From Ignavibacteria bacterium (lineage in GTDB: Bacteria; Bacteroidota; Ignavibacteria; OLB7), in the NCBI GenBank assembly GCA_020635205.1, contig JACKAE010000002.1, positions 186,001 through 250,000 of the forward strand: a stretch of 64,000 bases of DNA, written 5' to 3'. Below, in pieces: positions 53,061-61,835 of the stretch (position 1 is its first letter; every line of letters starts with the position of its first letter). The notes under the pieces were generated by a model. It had not been told where the DNA came from. It did not search any database and saw nothing but the letters and a program-made list of their open reading frames with translations. A program made the translations under genes and the position numbers.

Positions 53061-53906
53061 TGGACTTGAAAGAAATAACTCGCGAGGATATTCTATGAGA
53101 GAGCCTGTTAAAGGCTCTATATATTATTTCCGATTAGTCATTAGTCGGATCATTGCTATGTCCACCATTACCTCGCTGCTTCGAGTACACTCATAGAGCG
53201 TATTGACAATCACGATTTCCAGAAGGGACGCACCGCTGGTGCTCCACAGCAGAGGTGTTGTCCGATTCCTCGCGCTCACGCACGAGGCTACCAACCGCCG
53301 GTCGCTCCGTGACGTAACAAAATCGTTACTGAAGAGCAGCCGCATCGCGGCGAACCGTTGGTAGCCTGGAGCGGAAGCTCCGGGCAACGAGAGCCAACCG
53401 AGATCGTAGCTCCAGAGGAGCGATCCTCCATCGAGGGTAGAGCGATCAGCTCACTGTCAATTGTCAACACGCTCAGTAAAATCTAATCTAAAATGTTTGC
53501 GATATAGGTGTCATGAAATGGCAAGAAAAGAAGCCATAGCAGCGATTGCCTCCTCCATCAATTGTGGTGTCGCTTTGTGGTAGGTGCAGATCAACTAAGC
53601 AACGGAGGATGTCATACATGCTCTTGTCCAAACAAGATACGCGATTGTCATCTATCGTCAGCAAAGGGAGATTTCAGCGGAAGTTGCCGAGAAGCTCAGG
53701 TGTGATTGAACGACGACTCGACTGGGTTGTACAGCAATGGTAGTGAGAAGGGCAATATCGTGCAGAGTCGACTCACCCATATTGAACCAGGGTGATAGCA
53801 CAACCTGAGCCTGGCTACTGATATGGGCAAGAGAGTTCACCGAGATGTCAATAGATTGCCAACAAAAAAGCAAAATGAGCATTCGCTCTCTTCATAATTC
53901 CCCTCG
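53061..53906. other. 846-base spacer with palindromic repeats and a decayed reading frame
   Basis: The left part (53125-53440) holds CCGATTAGTCATTAGTCGG, and a block with GAGCGGAAGCTCCGGGC, AGCTCCAGAGGAGCGATCC and CTCGCGCTCACGCACGAGG, each a short palindrome, as in REP-like dispersed elements. At 53524-53710 a plus-strand frame (starting ATGGCAAGAAAAGAAGCC) is broken by stops; it may be a pseudogene remnant, but nothing recognisable is left. No functional gene is seen. Confidence 0.55.
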
Positions 53907-54923
53907 CTAAAACTGCCCCAAAAACCTCATATCATTCTCATAAAACAACCTGATATCATCCAGCCCAATCGCTAACATCTGGGTTCGTTCGATTCCCATG
54001 CCGAAGGCGTAGCCGCTGTAGACTTCGGGATCGATGCCGCAGTTGCTGAGGACGTTTGGGTGAACCATGCCACACCCTAAAATTTCGAGCCAGCCTGATT
54101 GTTTGCAGACGCGGCAGCCTTGGCCGTCGCAGAGGAAGCAGGTAATGTCCATCTCTGCCGATGGTTCGGTGAAGGGGAAGAAGGAGGGACGGAACCGGAA
54201 TTTGATGTCCTCACCGTAGTAAGCCTTTGCGAACTCGAAGAGCGTTCCCTTCAACTGCGCCATTGTCACCCCTTTGTCTACGTAGAGACCTTCCACTTGG
54301 TAGAACTCTGCAAGTGAGCGTGCGGTAATTGATTCGTTCCGGTAGACGCGCCCCGGCATAATTGCCCGAATCGGTGGTTCGTGCGACTGCATCATCCTGA
54401 TTTGTACAGGGGAAGTATGTGTGCGAAGTACCACGTCTTCGCGGTCACCATGCTTCACGAAGAAGGTGTCCTGCATGTCACGGGCTGGGTGGTCGGGTGG
54501 AAAGTTAAGTGCTTCGAAGTTGTGGTAGTCGTCCTCAATGTCGGGACCTGTTGCAATAGTGAAGCCCATGCGGATGAATATCTCTTCCATCCGAGCTTTT
54601 GCCTGCATGATTGGGTGTTCGTGACCGTGGTAGAGAGTTCGTGGCGGAAGAGTCAGGTCCTCGCTCGGCTTCGCCTCTTTCTTGCTGACTCCGCTTTGAA
54701 GTTCGTCGAAGCCAGACTGTGCGGTTGTTCGCAGGATGTTCATCTCCTTTCCAACCAGAGGCTTATCCTCCTTTGAAACTTCCCGCATCCGGTCGAAGAG
54801 CTGGGCAATTGTTCCCTTGCGGACGAGGTGTTTCAGGCGGAATGCCTCCAGTTCTTCCGGTGTGGAGATCGCTGATAGATCGGACTTGATCTGCGCGCTG
54901 AGTGCTTTGATTTCTTCAAGCAT
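53907..54923 (-). CDS. pheS: Phenylalanine--tRNA ligase alpha subunit
   Basis: 338 residues, the normal bacterial length. An N-terminal coiled-coil-like part is followed by the class II core: GFTIATGPDIEDDYHNFEAL (motif 1), LRTHTSPVQIRMMQSHEPPI and GRVYRNESITARSLAEFYQVEG (motif 2, the FRxE-like block), GWLEILGCGMVHPNVL, and GYAFGMGIERTQMLAIGLDD (motif 3). It charges tRNA-Phe together with PheT, which is not in the window. It lies 316 bp downstream of rplT. Confidence 0.96.
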   Translation of the reverse strand: MLEEIKALSAQIKSDLSAISTPEELEAFRLKHLVRKGTIAQLFDRMREVSKEDKPLVGKEMNILRTTAQSGFDELQSGVSKKEAKPSEDLTLPPRTLYHGHEHPIMQAKARMEEIFIRMGFTIATGPDIEDDYHNFEALNFPPDHPARDMQDTFFVKHGDREDVVLRTHTSPVQIRMMQSHEPPIRAIMPGRVYRNESITARSLAEFYQVEGLYVDKGVTMAQLKGTLFEFAKAYYGEDIKFRFRPSFFPFTEPSAEMDITCFLCDGQGCRVCKQSGWLEILGCGMVHPNVLSNCGIDPEVYSGYAFGMGIERTQMLAIGLDDIRLFYENDMRFLGQF

Positions 54924-55239
54924 GTATCGAACTCAATAAAATGTTCTGTTGTTGTGCGGATCTGTTTGGTCAACTTCTGCACGTCTTGACTTTTGCCCCT
55001 ACAGGACTTCCTGGGGAAATTTTATTCACGTCCCCGTGCTTACCACGGGGCTAAGAACAATCGCTCCACAAAGCGGGGCTGTGGAGGTGGACTTCATCAC
55101 GTCAGGAAAGTCCCGTAACGCGGGACGATAGAAAGAATCACCTGACCAAAAATACAAATCCCTTCTCCGTTGCCGAAGAAGGGATTGATACTTGCGAATG
55201 TTTTCTCCCACACCTCACTCTTCTCCTCTCTAACTCAGG
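54924..55239 (-). other. Structured spacer between rplT and pheS
   Basis: On the minus strand, after a terminator-like hairpin at 55147-55186, three further stems can form: TCCCGCGTTACGGGA (about 55111-55125), CCCCGTGGTAAGCACGGGG (about 55034-55052), and a long-range pair GGACTTTCCTG / CAGGAAGTCC (about 55101-55111 and 55003-55012). No reading frame of note. It may be the pheS leader or a dispersed element. Confidence 0.45.
55147..55186 (-). terminator. Intrinsic terminator after rplT
   Basis: AATCCCTTCT and AGAAGGGATT enclose TCGGCAACGG, then TGTATTTTTGG. A good terminator or attenuator separating the infC-rpmI-rplT transcript from pheS. Confidence 0.75.
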
Positions 55240-55587
55240 TTATCCCTTCACATATTGCACAATCTTTGCAAACGTCTCGGGCTGATTCATTGCGATGTTT
55301 GCTAAAATTTTCCGGTTGATCTCCAGACCTTTCTTGTTCAGGTCGCCGATCAATCGGCTGTATGTGGTTCCGTTCAGACGAGCCGCCGCATTGATGCGGA
55401 CGATCCAGAGACGGCGGTACTGACGCTTCTTCAGGCGACGGCCACGGAATGCGTGCTCCCATCCTTTCTCAACGTGGTTCTTGGCAATCGTCCAGACGTG
55501 TGACCTCAGGCCCCAGTAGCCTTTGGCGTGCTTCATCATGCGCCGACGCCTATTGCGTGACGCTACTTTGTTCCTTGAACGTGGCAT
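55240..55587 (-). CDS. rplT: 50S ribosomal protein L20
   Basis: 115 residues. MPRSRNKVASRNRRRRMMKH, AKGYWGLRSHVWTIAKNHVE and RLWIVRINAAARLNGTTYSR are L20 signatures. It binds 23S rRNA early in 50S assembly and in many bacteria represses its own operon. It follows rpmI on the same strand, with a 188-base gap that is unusually long for this pair. Confidence 0.97.
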   Translation of the reverse strand: MPRSRNKVASRNRRRRMMKHAKGYWGLRSHVWTIAKNHVEKGWEHAFRGRRLKKRQYRRLWIVRINAAARLNGTTYSRLIGDLNKKGLEINRKILANIAMNQPETFAKIVQYVKG

Positions 55588-55775
55588 GTTCTTCTCTTCT
55601 CAGATTTTTGATGATTGATTGACGCGGGCGAGCATCTGAATGGCATCGAGTGAGGTATACCCACTTCTGCCATCGCCATTTCTCTGGCGCTACGCCTCAC
55701 GCGTATATGAATTGTTTGAACATCGTTGAATCTGTGCGGAGATGTTCTATCCGCTTTTACTACTCGGCGTTTTCT

Positions 55776-55973
55776 TTAGCCTACGCCGAGCATCCGCTTG
55801 ATCCGCTTCTCATCCTCAGAGCCGACAATGCCGGACTGGCGTAGATGGCGGAGACGCTTTGGTGACTTCTTCGTCAAGATGTGGGAACGGTTTGCCTTCT
55901 CCCGCTTCAACCTGCCGGTTGCAGTCAGGCGAAAACGCTTCGATGCCCCCTTGACCGATTTCATTTTTGGCAT
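55776..55973 (-). CDS. rpmI: 50S ribosomal protein L35
   Basis: 65 residues: MPKMKSVKGASKRFRLTATG and KANRSHILTKKSPKRLRHLR are the L35 signatures. It is part of the 50S subunit, in the standard infC-rpmI-rplT order. The gap to infC is 96 bases. Confidence 0.97.
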   Translation of the reverse strand: MPKMKSVKGASKRFRLTATGRLKREKANRSHILTKKSPKRLRHLRQSGIVGSEDEKRIKRMLGVG

Positions 55974-56069
55974 TCGATTTCTCCTCTATGATTATGCAGT
56001 TCTATACTCTGCTTCTATTCTCAATTCCGAGTGAGAGCGCAACCTAAAGAGTTGCGGCTACCGACGGTT

Positions 56070-56612
56070 CTATTTCTTCTTGTCTGGAGCGAGTGTCATG
56101 TGCATGTTGCGCCCGTCCATTCGGACAGCTTGATCCACTTTTGCTACGTCGGTCATATCTTGGATGATCCCTTCCAGCAAATCTCGCCCGATGTCCTTGT
56201 GTGCCATCTCACGCCCCTTAAAGAAAACAGAGAACTTTACTTTGTTCCCTTCTTCGAGCCACTCACGAGCGTGGCGCTTCTTGAAGTCCAGATCGTGCGT
56301 GTCGGTTCGTGGGTGAAGCCGAACTTCTTTCAGTTGCTGTTGGTGCTGAGTTTTCCTCTGCGCTTTGTCCCGTTTTTGCTGCTCGTACCGATACTTGCCG
56401 TAGTCAATGATTTTACAGACGGGAGGTTTTGCATTTGGCGCGATCTCGACAAGGTCAAGCTCACGTTCCTGTGCTATCTGCATTGCGTCGCGTGGAGTCA
56501 TCAAGCCAAGCTGATTTCCCTCCTCGTCAATCACACGAATCTCGGGTACTCTGATTCGTTCGTTAATCCGCGTCTGCGGCGTACGCGGTCTTTGCGGTTG
56601 CCTTTTCTTCAG
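56070..56612 (-). CDS. infC: Translation initiation factor IF-3 with a probable CTG start
   Basis: 180 residues when started at CTG 56612, giving (M)KKRQPQRPRTPQTRINERIR and then VPEIRVIDEEGNQLGLMTPR. RINERIR...VRVID-type text is the standard IF-3 N-domain; the C-domain has EIAPNAKPPVCKIIDYGKYR and FKKRHAREWLEEGNKVKFSV. No ATG, GTG or TTG lies between the upstream stop (TAG) and the conserved N-domain; a GTG at 56534 would delete about 26 residues, including the conserved RINERIR. AGAGGA lies about 7 bases before the CTG. infC commonly uses a rare start codon (AUU in E. coli), which makes its synthesis sensitive to IF-3 itself. It binds the 30S subunit and proofreads initiation. Confidence 0.88.
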   Translation of the reverse strand: MKKRQPQRPRTPQTRINERIRVPEIRVIDEEGNQLGLMTPRDAMQIAQERELDLVEIAPNAKPPVCKIIDYGKYRYEQQKRDKAQRKTQHQQQLKEVRLHPRTDTHDLDFKKRHAREWLEEGNKVKFSVFFKGREMAHKDIGRDLLEGIIQDMTDVAKVDQAVRMDGRNMHMTLAPDKKK

Positions 56613-56746
56613 TTGAGTTTCCTCTGGTTTATTCTAATCTTATTTGATCCTGACCATTCCACTATCAATGTGAAAGCCATAGATCGGGTGTCAACCTGCA
56701 AAAGTACGGAATATAGGGGGATTCGGTCAAGTCTCAGGATGTTCTT

Positions 56747-57781
56747 TTATGGAATGAACACATCAGGTCCCGATTTCATTGCGGCAAATTCTGTTAAGGC
56801 TAAGAGAAATGCTCCGGTTCCCCACCACCATTCCCCACGATCCAGCCCCTTGTAATACTCGATCGTTCCGGGCCAAGTTCCCTCCGAGCTTCCAAGCAAA
56901 ATCCCTTTTTCGTCAATAAAATCGCTGATACCAGCAATTCCACGCTCAATCGGTTCATCAAACTCTGCACCCAAAACTCCTGTTCTCCGCCCGCGGATCA
57001 TCCCAAATAGGAACATTGCCGAAGCCGATGTCTCCTCGTAAGAAGCAGAATTGTTGACAAGTGTTCGCCAGAGACCTTTTTCGGTCTGTAAGGGGAGGAG
57101 GTGGGTAGAAAGGGAGTGCAGAATGCGGCTGACGATCCTAAACTCCTCCGAATCTGGTTCGAGTGCAGGCAGAAGCTCGGCACAGGTCATCGCCACCCAA
57201 CCGTTCCCCCGACCCCACGCTCCCTCCGAACGAAGTCCGGTTAGATTCTGTTCGCAGTGGATGAAGAAGTCGCTTTCGGTGTCGCGCAAAACTTCCAAAT
57301 GTGCTCGAAGTTGCCGGAGTGCTTCCGGCTTCCAATCATCCTTACCGAGAGTCTTTGCAAGTTTTGCTAATACAGGAGCAGAGAAGTAGATCGTGTCGAT
57401 GTAAATGTGGGGGAGGTCGACGTTGTGCAGCAACACCCCTTGTCCGTTGCGGATCGCTTTGTGCAGAATCAAATCGTAGAGCCGGTCTGCCAAATCACGC
57501 AGTTCATGTTTGTACTCAGGGAATTCTTCGACGATCTCCGGGTAGAGGAGACCAATCCCCCACGCTCCAACGAAGTAGGTGAGGTGAACTCCAGCCCCGA
57601 GGTGGTAGGTGAGCCAACGGCGCATATACTCCCTGCCATTGGCGTTGTCCGTTGCTCGGACAGCCGTAGCCATTCCATAAGCAAGGAGAGCTTGCCCCCA
57701 ATCAGTATTCATCGATTCTGGTCGGTGGCGTTCACTCCACGAGTCAACAAGGCGGTTCAGAGTTTGTAGTGTCGAATCCAT
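56747..57781 (-). CDS. Glycoside hydrolase family 105/88 (unsaturated glucuronyl or rhamnogalacturonyl hydrolase)
   Basis: 344 residues, an alpha6/alpha6 barrel. YIDTIYFSAPVLAKLAK has the catalytic Asp seen in YteR/YesR, and EGAWGRGNGWVAMTCAELLP is the GH88/105 signature. No signal peptide, so cytoplasmic. These enzymes remove unsaturated uronic acids left by polysaccharide lyases; no lyase or transporter lies nearby. The promoter side is packed with TTTTGAATT elements, and infC lies 134 bp beyond its stop. Confidence 0.82.
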   Translation of the reverse strand: MDSTLQTLNRLVDSWSERHRPESMNTDWGQALLAYGMATAVRATDNANGREYMRRWLTYHLGAGVHLTYFVGAWGIGLLYPEIVEEFPEYKHELRDLADRLYDLILHKAIRNGQGVLLHNVDLPHIYIDTIYFSAPVLAKLAKTLGKDDWKPEALRQLRAHLEVLRDTESDFFIHCEQNLTGLRSEGAWGRGNGWVAMTCAELLPALEPDSEEFRIVSRILHSLSTHLLPLQTEKGLWRTLVNNSASYEETSASAMFLFGMIRGRRTGVLGAEFDEPIERGIAGISDFIDEKGILLGSSEGTWPGTIEYYKGLDRGEWWWGTGAFLLALTEFAAMKSGPDVFIP

Positions 57782-57785
57782 ACGT

Positions 57786-58022
57786 TGTCAGAATTCAAAG
57801 TTCAAAAGTAAAAATTCAAAAAAGAGAAATCAAAGAAGAGAATTCAAAATTCAAAAGTAAAAATTCAAAAAGAAGAAGGGGAACACTTGATGCGAGATGA
57901 TTGGGCGATGCAGTTCTCCTCAAATTTTTGAATTTTGCCTTTTGAATTCCTAAGCAGAAGTTAAGAGTCAGTGGGTCGGGTGATGCTCTCCTCCACAAAT
58001 TTTTGAATTTTGCCTTTTGAAT
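57786..58022. repeat. Opposed TTTTGAATT elements between divergent genes
   Basis: 57788-57870 holds two copies of the AATTCAAAATTCAAAAGTAA type, pointing to the GH105 gene. 57925-57948 and 57999-58022 hold TTTTTGAATTTTGCCTTTTG followed by AATTC, pointing to the Ogg2-type gene, where the second one contains the TTG start. The 20-base text is the same in both. Confidence 0.85.
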
Positions 58023-58646
58023 TCCCTACTGGTGGATTTTCTTTATCAACAACATTGGGATCAGCATCGGGAGACGATTCGCGAACGCTTGCGGCAGTTT
58101 CGGGAGGTTCCGCAGGAGGAATATCTTTTCGAGCTTCTCTACTGTCTCCTGACACCGCAGTCGAAGGCTGCTAATGCTGAACAGGTAATTGCGCGACTCC
58201 GGAGCGAAGGATTTCCTGAGCAGACAGTTGATCCTGTCCCGTTGCTTCGCGACCCGGCTCACTATATCCGATTTCACAATCAAAAGGGGAGACGAATTCT
58301 TTTGGTCTGGGAGAAGTGGGATGAAGTTTTTGAAGTGATTGCGTCGAAGCGTCCCTCTTTCGATAAACGAGAGTGGTTAGTGGAGAACGTGAACGGTCTC
58401 GGCTGGAAAGAAGCCTCCCACTTCCTCCGAAATATTGGCCATCTCGACGTAGCAATTATCGACCGGCATATCCTGAAGCACTTATTGCGTTCCGGGGCAA
58501 TCGATCAGATTCCGAAAACTATCTCAAAGAAGACCTATATAGAACTGGAGCAGAAGTTCGTGAAGTTGGCTTCCTCTCAAGGACTTGAACTTCAAGAACT
58601 CGACCTTCTTTTCTGGAGTCTTGAGGAGGGGAGCGTGCGGAAGTGA
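58017..58646 (+). CDS. ogg: N-glycosylase/DNA lyase (Ogg2-like 8-oxoguanine DNA glycosylase)
   Basis: 209 residues, HhH-GPD superfamily. VNGLGWKEASHFLRNIGHLD holds the helix-hairpin-helix with the catalytic Lys (WKEAS), and VAIIDRHILKHLL the catalytic Asp. This is the short Ogg2 type known from archaea and Thermotoga, lacking the A-domain of Ogg1. It excises 8-oxoguanine and cuts the strand. The start seems to be the TTG inside the TTTTGAATTCC repeat (58017); a GTG at 58032 would be an alternative. Confidence 0.87.
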   Translation: MNSLLVDFLYQQHWDQHRETIRERLRQFREVPQEEYLFELLYCLLTPQSKAANAEQVIARLRSEGFPEQTVDPVPLLRDPAHYIRFHNQKGRRILLVWEKWDEVFEVIASKRPSFDKREWLVENVNGLGWKEASHFLRNIGHLDVAIIDRHILKHLLRSGAIDQIPKTISKKTYIELEQKFVKLASSQGLELQELDLLFWSLEEGSVRK

Positions 58647-58752
58647 GAACATCTTTCTGCTGTGGAGTGGCTCCGATAGCAGTCGCAAATCCTGAACCTC
58701 CGTATCTTCTCCACAAATTTTGTTCAGGAACAACCAGAAACTTAATCGATCG

Positions 58753-59835
58753 ATGCTGACTATGAGCTTGACGCAGAAAAACTTTCGAGAGAATGATCCC
58801 GCCGACATGTACTCGGCCATTGCAGGGTTTGCCGGGCAGATCAAAGAGGCGATTGCCTTGGGGGAGAGTGGCCCAACCATTCCGAAGGGAAGGGTGAAGA
58901 GAGTGGTCATTCTTGGGATGGGAGGTTCGGCAATTGGAGGTGATTTGCTTCGCAGCTACATCTCCGCCTTCAAAGATCATGCGGGAGTTGATGTTGTTGT
59001 CAATCGGGACTACAATCCACCAACTGTAGGGAAGAACGATCTTTTAGTTGTCAGTTCATACAGTGGTAATACCGAGGAGACTCTCTCGGCTTACGAAGCT
59101 GCTCGGAAAAATGCTGGACAGGTTCTGGTGATTACCACGGGTGGAAAACTTGGCAAGAGTGCGACGGCTGCCAAGTACAAGATGATAACGCTTCCTTCCG
59201 GTCTACAACCCCGAGCTGCAATGGGGTACAGCTTCTTTCCTCTCCTCTACACGTTGGCGATCAAGTCAGAGATCTTTGGAGCCGGAGTGAAGCGGGATAC
59301 GGAGAAGGGGATTGCCGAGGCGATTGGATTGATTGAGAAGCTGAGTGGGGATTACAGTGCAGGACCAAAGCGGACGAACCCGGCATTTGCACTGGCGCAG
59401 AAGATCAACGGCAAAGTACCGGTGATTTACTCGGCAACCGAGCGGCTCGACACGATCAACATTCGCTGGCGTGGACAGATTCAAGAGAACGCGAAGTATT
59501 TGGCATTCGGCAACTTGTTGCCGGAGATGAACCACAACGAGATCAACGGTTGGTCGCACCCTTCAAATTTAGTTGGGAAGTTCATCACGATTTACTTGCG
59601 AGACAAAGGGGATCATCGCCGCAACGTGAAGCGTATCGACATTACGAAGAGAATTATCGGTAAAAGTGCCGGGGCAACAGTGGAAGTGGAGTCGCAAGGG
59701 AAGAGTCCACTCGCCCGGATGTTCTCTCTGATCCACCTCGGCGACTGGGTCAGCTTCTGGCTGGCAGCATTGAACGGCGTTGACCCATCACCAGTGCCAG
59801 TGATTGAGGGGTTGAAGAAAGAGCTTGGTAAGTGA
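58753..59835 (+). CDS. Bifunctional phosphoglucose/phosphomannose isomerase (SIS family)
   Basis: 360 residues with two SIS domains. VVILGMGGSAIGGDLLRSYI is the first phosphosugar-binding block; LVVSSYSGNTEETLSAYEAA the Ser-rich loop; LPEMNHNEINGWSHP carries the catalytic Glu/His motif of the PGI/PMI family. It interconverts glucose-6-P, fructose-6-P and mannose-6-P in the cytoplasm. The frame opens at TTG 58720; ATG 58753 or 58762 are better starts. Confidence 0.88.
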   Translation: MLTMSLTQKNFRENDPADMYSAIAGFAGQIKEAIALGESGPTIPKGRVKRVVILGMGGSAIGGDLLRSYISAFKDHAGVDVVVNRDYNPPTVGKNDLLVVSSYSGNTEETLSAYEAARKNAGQVLVITTGGKLGKSATAAKYKMITLPSGLQPRAAMGYSFFPLLYTLAIKSEIFGAGVKRDTEKGIAEAIGLIEKLSGDYSAGPKRTNPAFALAQKINGKVPVIYSATERLDTINIRWRGQIQENAKYLAFGNLLPEMNHNEINGWSHPSNLVGKFITIYLRDKGDHRRNVKRIDITKRIIGKSAGATVEVESQGKSPLARMFSLIHLGDWVSFWLAALNGVDPSPVPVIEGLKKELGK

Positions 59836-59837
59836 AG

Positions 59838-59962
59838 AACTCAAAATTAACGAGGTAAGATTCAAAAGGGGTGGGAATCAGCAAGAACTATTTTGGAGAT
59901 GTGAGGCCACAATTCTCTCGTTCTTCTATTTTTCCTTTTGAAATTTTCATTTTGAATTTTCT
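59838..59962. repeat. TTTTGAATT/AATTCAAAA spacer before tRNA-Pro
   Basis: ACTCAAAATTAACGAGG and GATTCAAAAGGGG lie just after the isomerase stop; CTTTTGAAATTTTCATTTTG and AATTTTCTTCC (59935-59965) face them. The arms could pair across about 60 bases. Confidence 0.65.
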
Positions 59963-60001
59963 TCCTTTTCTCTTTTCTCGTACATTTGTGCTCTTTGGTC
60001 G

Positions 60002-60076
60002 CGGGGCGTAGCGCAGCCCGGTTAACGCGCCTGCTTTGGGAGCAGGAGATCGCAGGTTCGAATCCTGCCGCCCCGA
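60002..60076 (+). tRNA. tRNA-Pro (anticodon TGG)
   Basis: Acceptor arms CGGGGCG (60002-60008) and CGCCCCG (60069-60075) pair fully. The anticodon stem-loop CCTGC-TTTGGGA-GCAGG has TGG at positions 34-36. The T arm GCAGG-TTCGAAT-CCTGC is standard. The discriminator is A and CCA is not encoded. Confidence 0.97.
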
Positions 60077-60084
60077 CTTGTCAG

Positions 60085-60123
60085 AACGCCGATTGATTCT
60101 ATCGAGAGCAATCGGCGTTTTGT
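60085..60123 (+). terminator. Intrinsic terminator of tRNA-Pro
   Basis: AACGCCGATTG (60085-60095) and CAATCGGCGTT (60109-60119) form an 11-bp stem with loop ATTCTATCGAGAG, followed by TTGTCGTTATT. It lies nine bases after the tRNA. Confidence 0.88.
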
Positions 60124-60183
60124 CGTTATTTGTGGTAGCTTCTTCACACCTAAAACTCGTTTACCAAGATTTCCACATTCCTC

Positions 60184-61764
60184 ATGGAAAAATTGCTCGC
60201 GGTTTTCCTCTCTTTTTTCCTCCTCTCTTGTTCTCCCTTCTCGGGAAAGCTGAGTATTGCCCCGAAGGGATCGGCTACTCTCGCTAAGACTATCTACCCA
60301 CCCGGACTTGCAGCAATTTTTTCGGGGAGTGAGGGGCACCTCTACATGATGACAAGCTCGCAGATGGTGGAGCTGGATCCCTCTAAAAGCTCCTCGTTGA
60401 CAGAGTACCTCGTTGCCGGAATAACTCCGACGTTGCAGGTGACCAACGAACAGAAAATCAAGTTTGAACCAGACTTTGCTCCAATGAAGTGGGTACATAT
60501 CGGGAACGACAAGTTCCTACTTCTCATAGGAGATATTGGCTCACCTGCAGAATCAGTTCCCGTAATTGGAGCGATAGATGGTCTTCTATACGATGGGGTA
60601 GAGGGGACGGAAGTGGTACAGAAGCGACTTGTTGACCTCGGGAAAGGTGTGCTCATCTACGCCGACGTGCGGCAGTCTCCAGATCTTCGTCACTACGGAA
60701 TGACTCTCTGGACTTCGGGTAGTGGGGGAGGAGTGCAAATTTCCACAACGTTTCTCGACACAGCACTTCAGACCCAATCGAAGAGGGTCGAGAAAGAATA
60801 TCCAACGCTCGACCCTGGAACCAATCTCTTCGATCTACTCATTCCCAATCAAGGGGGAACAATCTTGATCCACTCAACCCTATCGGCAGTCGGCTCTACG
60901 CTACACCTCGACTACGCCAGCGAGTCTCACGAGGAGATCACTGCCAACATTCCCTTTCCCACAAAGCTTGCCAGAAAAAAGGTTGCTGTTGGTGGTGTTA
61001 CAACCGCATTTAGTGGCGAGGAAGAGTTGGCCGTAGCTGCAGGTCTGGTTGACGAGGATGAGAACTTGAAGGGGATCTACCTAACCCGAATCAACTATAC
61101 AACAGGAACAATCATCAGTCACGACTCTCTGTTGCTCGACTATCCCAAGGCGCGGGAGTTGACTGAGAAGGCGAACATGCCCCACATCCTTCCAAGAAAG
61201 ATCATGTTTTCGGAGGATGGAACGATCTACGTTGTAGCTGAGGGTCTGGAAATGAAAAAGGTCAACACGACAGCCTACGAGATGACCGATGACGAGGGGA
61301 TAGTTGACAAGACAATCTACCAAGTAAAGCGTAAGGGTGAGGACTATTACGAAGCAGTGCTCGGAGATCTGATCCTCTTCTCATTTAGTTCTGAGGGGAA
61401 GTATCAGTGGGGAGAACGGATAATAGAAAATGATGAGGGGTGGTTCTATATTCAGGCGGCTGTCTGGGAAGCAAGTCCGCACAGACAGATGCACTATGCT
61501 TTGCAAGATTATGGTGCTTCCGTTACTCTGCGGAGGGGAAAGTTTGTCGCAGTCTACAATAAGGATCAAGATTTGCGCTATGCTGAACTCCCCTTAGAAT
61601 CTGAGGTACGAGAGGTGAAGGATTATGAATTAGTCAAATCGTCTGGGATAGGCTTTGCCAATCAATCGGGGGTGTTCTGGCAGAATGATTCCACCCTACT
61701 GGTGAGTGGTTTTACTGGATTGTTTCCCACCACATACTACCTGATGCAGGTGGTGATACCGTGA
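60184..61764 (+). CDS. Lipoprotein of unknown function, possible beta-propeller
   Basis: 526 residues with lipobox LLAVFLSFFLLSCSP (Cys16). The mature part is beta-rich, with repeats of the hydrophobic-strand kind (AAIFSGSEGHLYMMTSSQMV, KIMFSEDGTIYVVAEGLEMK, LILFSFSSEGKYQWGERIIE) that suggest a WD/PQQ-like propeller; no family is certain. It ends 71 bp before the peptide-binding lipoprotein gene, so they may be co-expressed. Confidence 0.7.
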   Translation: MEKLLAVFLSFFLLSCSPFSGKLSIAPKGSATLAKTIYPPGLAAIFSGSEGHLYMMTSSQMVELDPSKSSSLTEYLVAGITPTLQVTNEQKIKFEPDFAPMKWVHIGNDKFLLLIGDIGSPAESVPVIGAIDGLLYDGVEGTEVVQKRLVDLGKGVLIYADVRQSPDLRHYGMTLWTSGSGGGVQISTTFLDTALQTQSKRVEKEYPTLDPGTNLFDLLIPNQGGTILIHSTLSAVGSTLHLDYASESHEEITANIPFPTKLARKKVAVGGVTTAFSGEEELAVAAGLVDEDENLKGIYLTRINYTTGTIISHDSLLLDYPKARELTEKANMPHILPRKIMFSEDGTIYVVAEGLEMKKVNTTAYEMTDDEGIVDKTIYQVKRKGEDYYEAVLGDLILFSFSSEGKYQWGERIIENDEGWFYIQAAVWEASPHRQMHYALQDYGASVTLRRGKFVAVYNKDQDLRYAELPLESEVREVKDYELVKSSGIGFANQSGVFWQNDSTLLVSGFTGLFPTTYYLMQVVIP

Positions 61765-61835
61765 AGAAGCCGATAAAAGTCAATATCTTGTCCCCTTTGC
61801 AATTCCAATATCTCGGATAACAGGAAAGTTTGTCT

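Noticed and set aside
53524..53740. Short plus-strand frame beginning ATGGCAAGAAAAGAAGCC
   Set aside because: Stops interrupt it after about 22 codons and in the neighbouring frames; at most a decayed remnant.
56031..56855. 274-residue plus-strand frame
   Set aside because: It lies antisense to infC and the 3' end of the GH105 gene, both of which are well supported.
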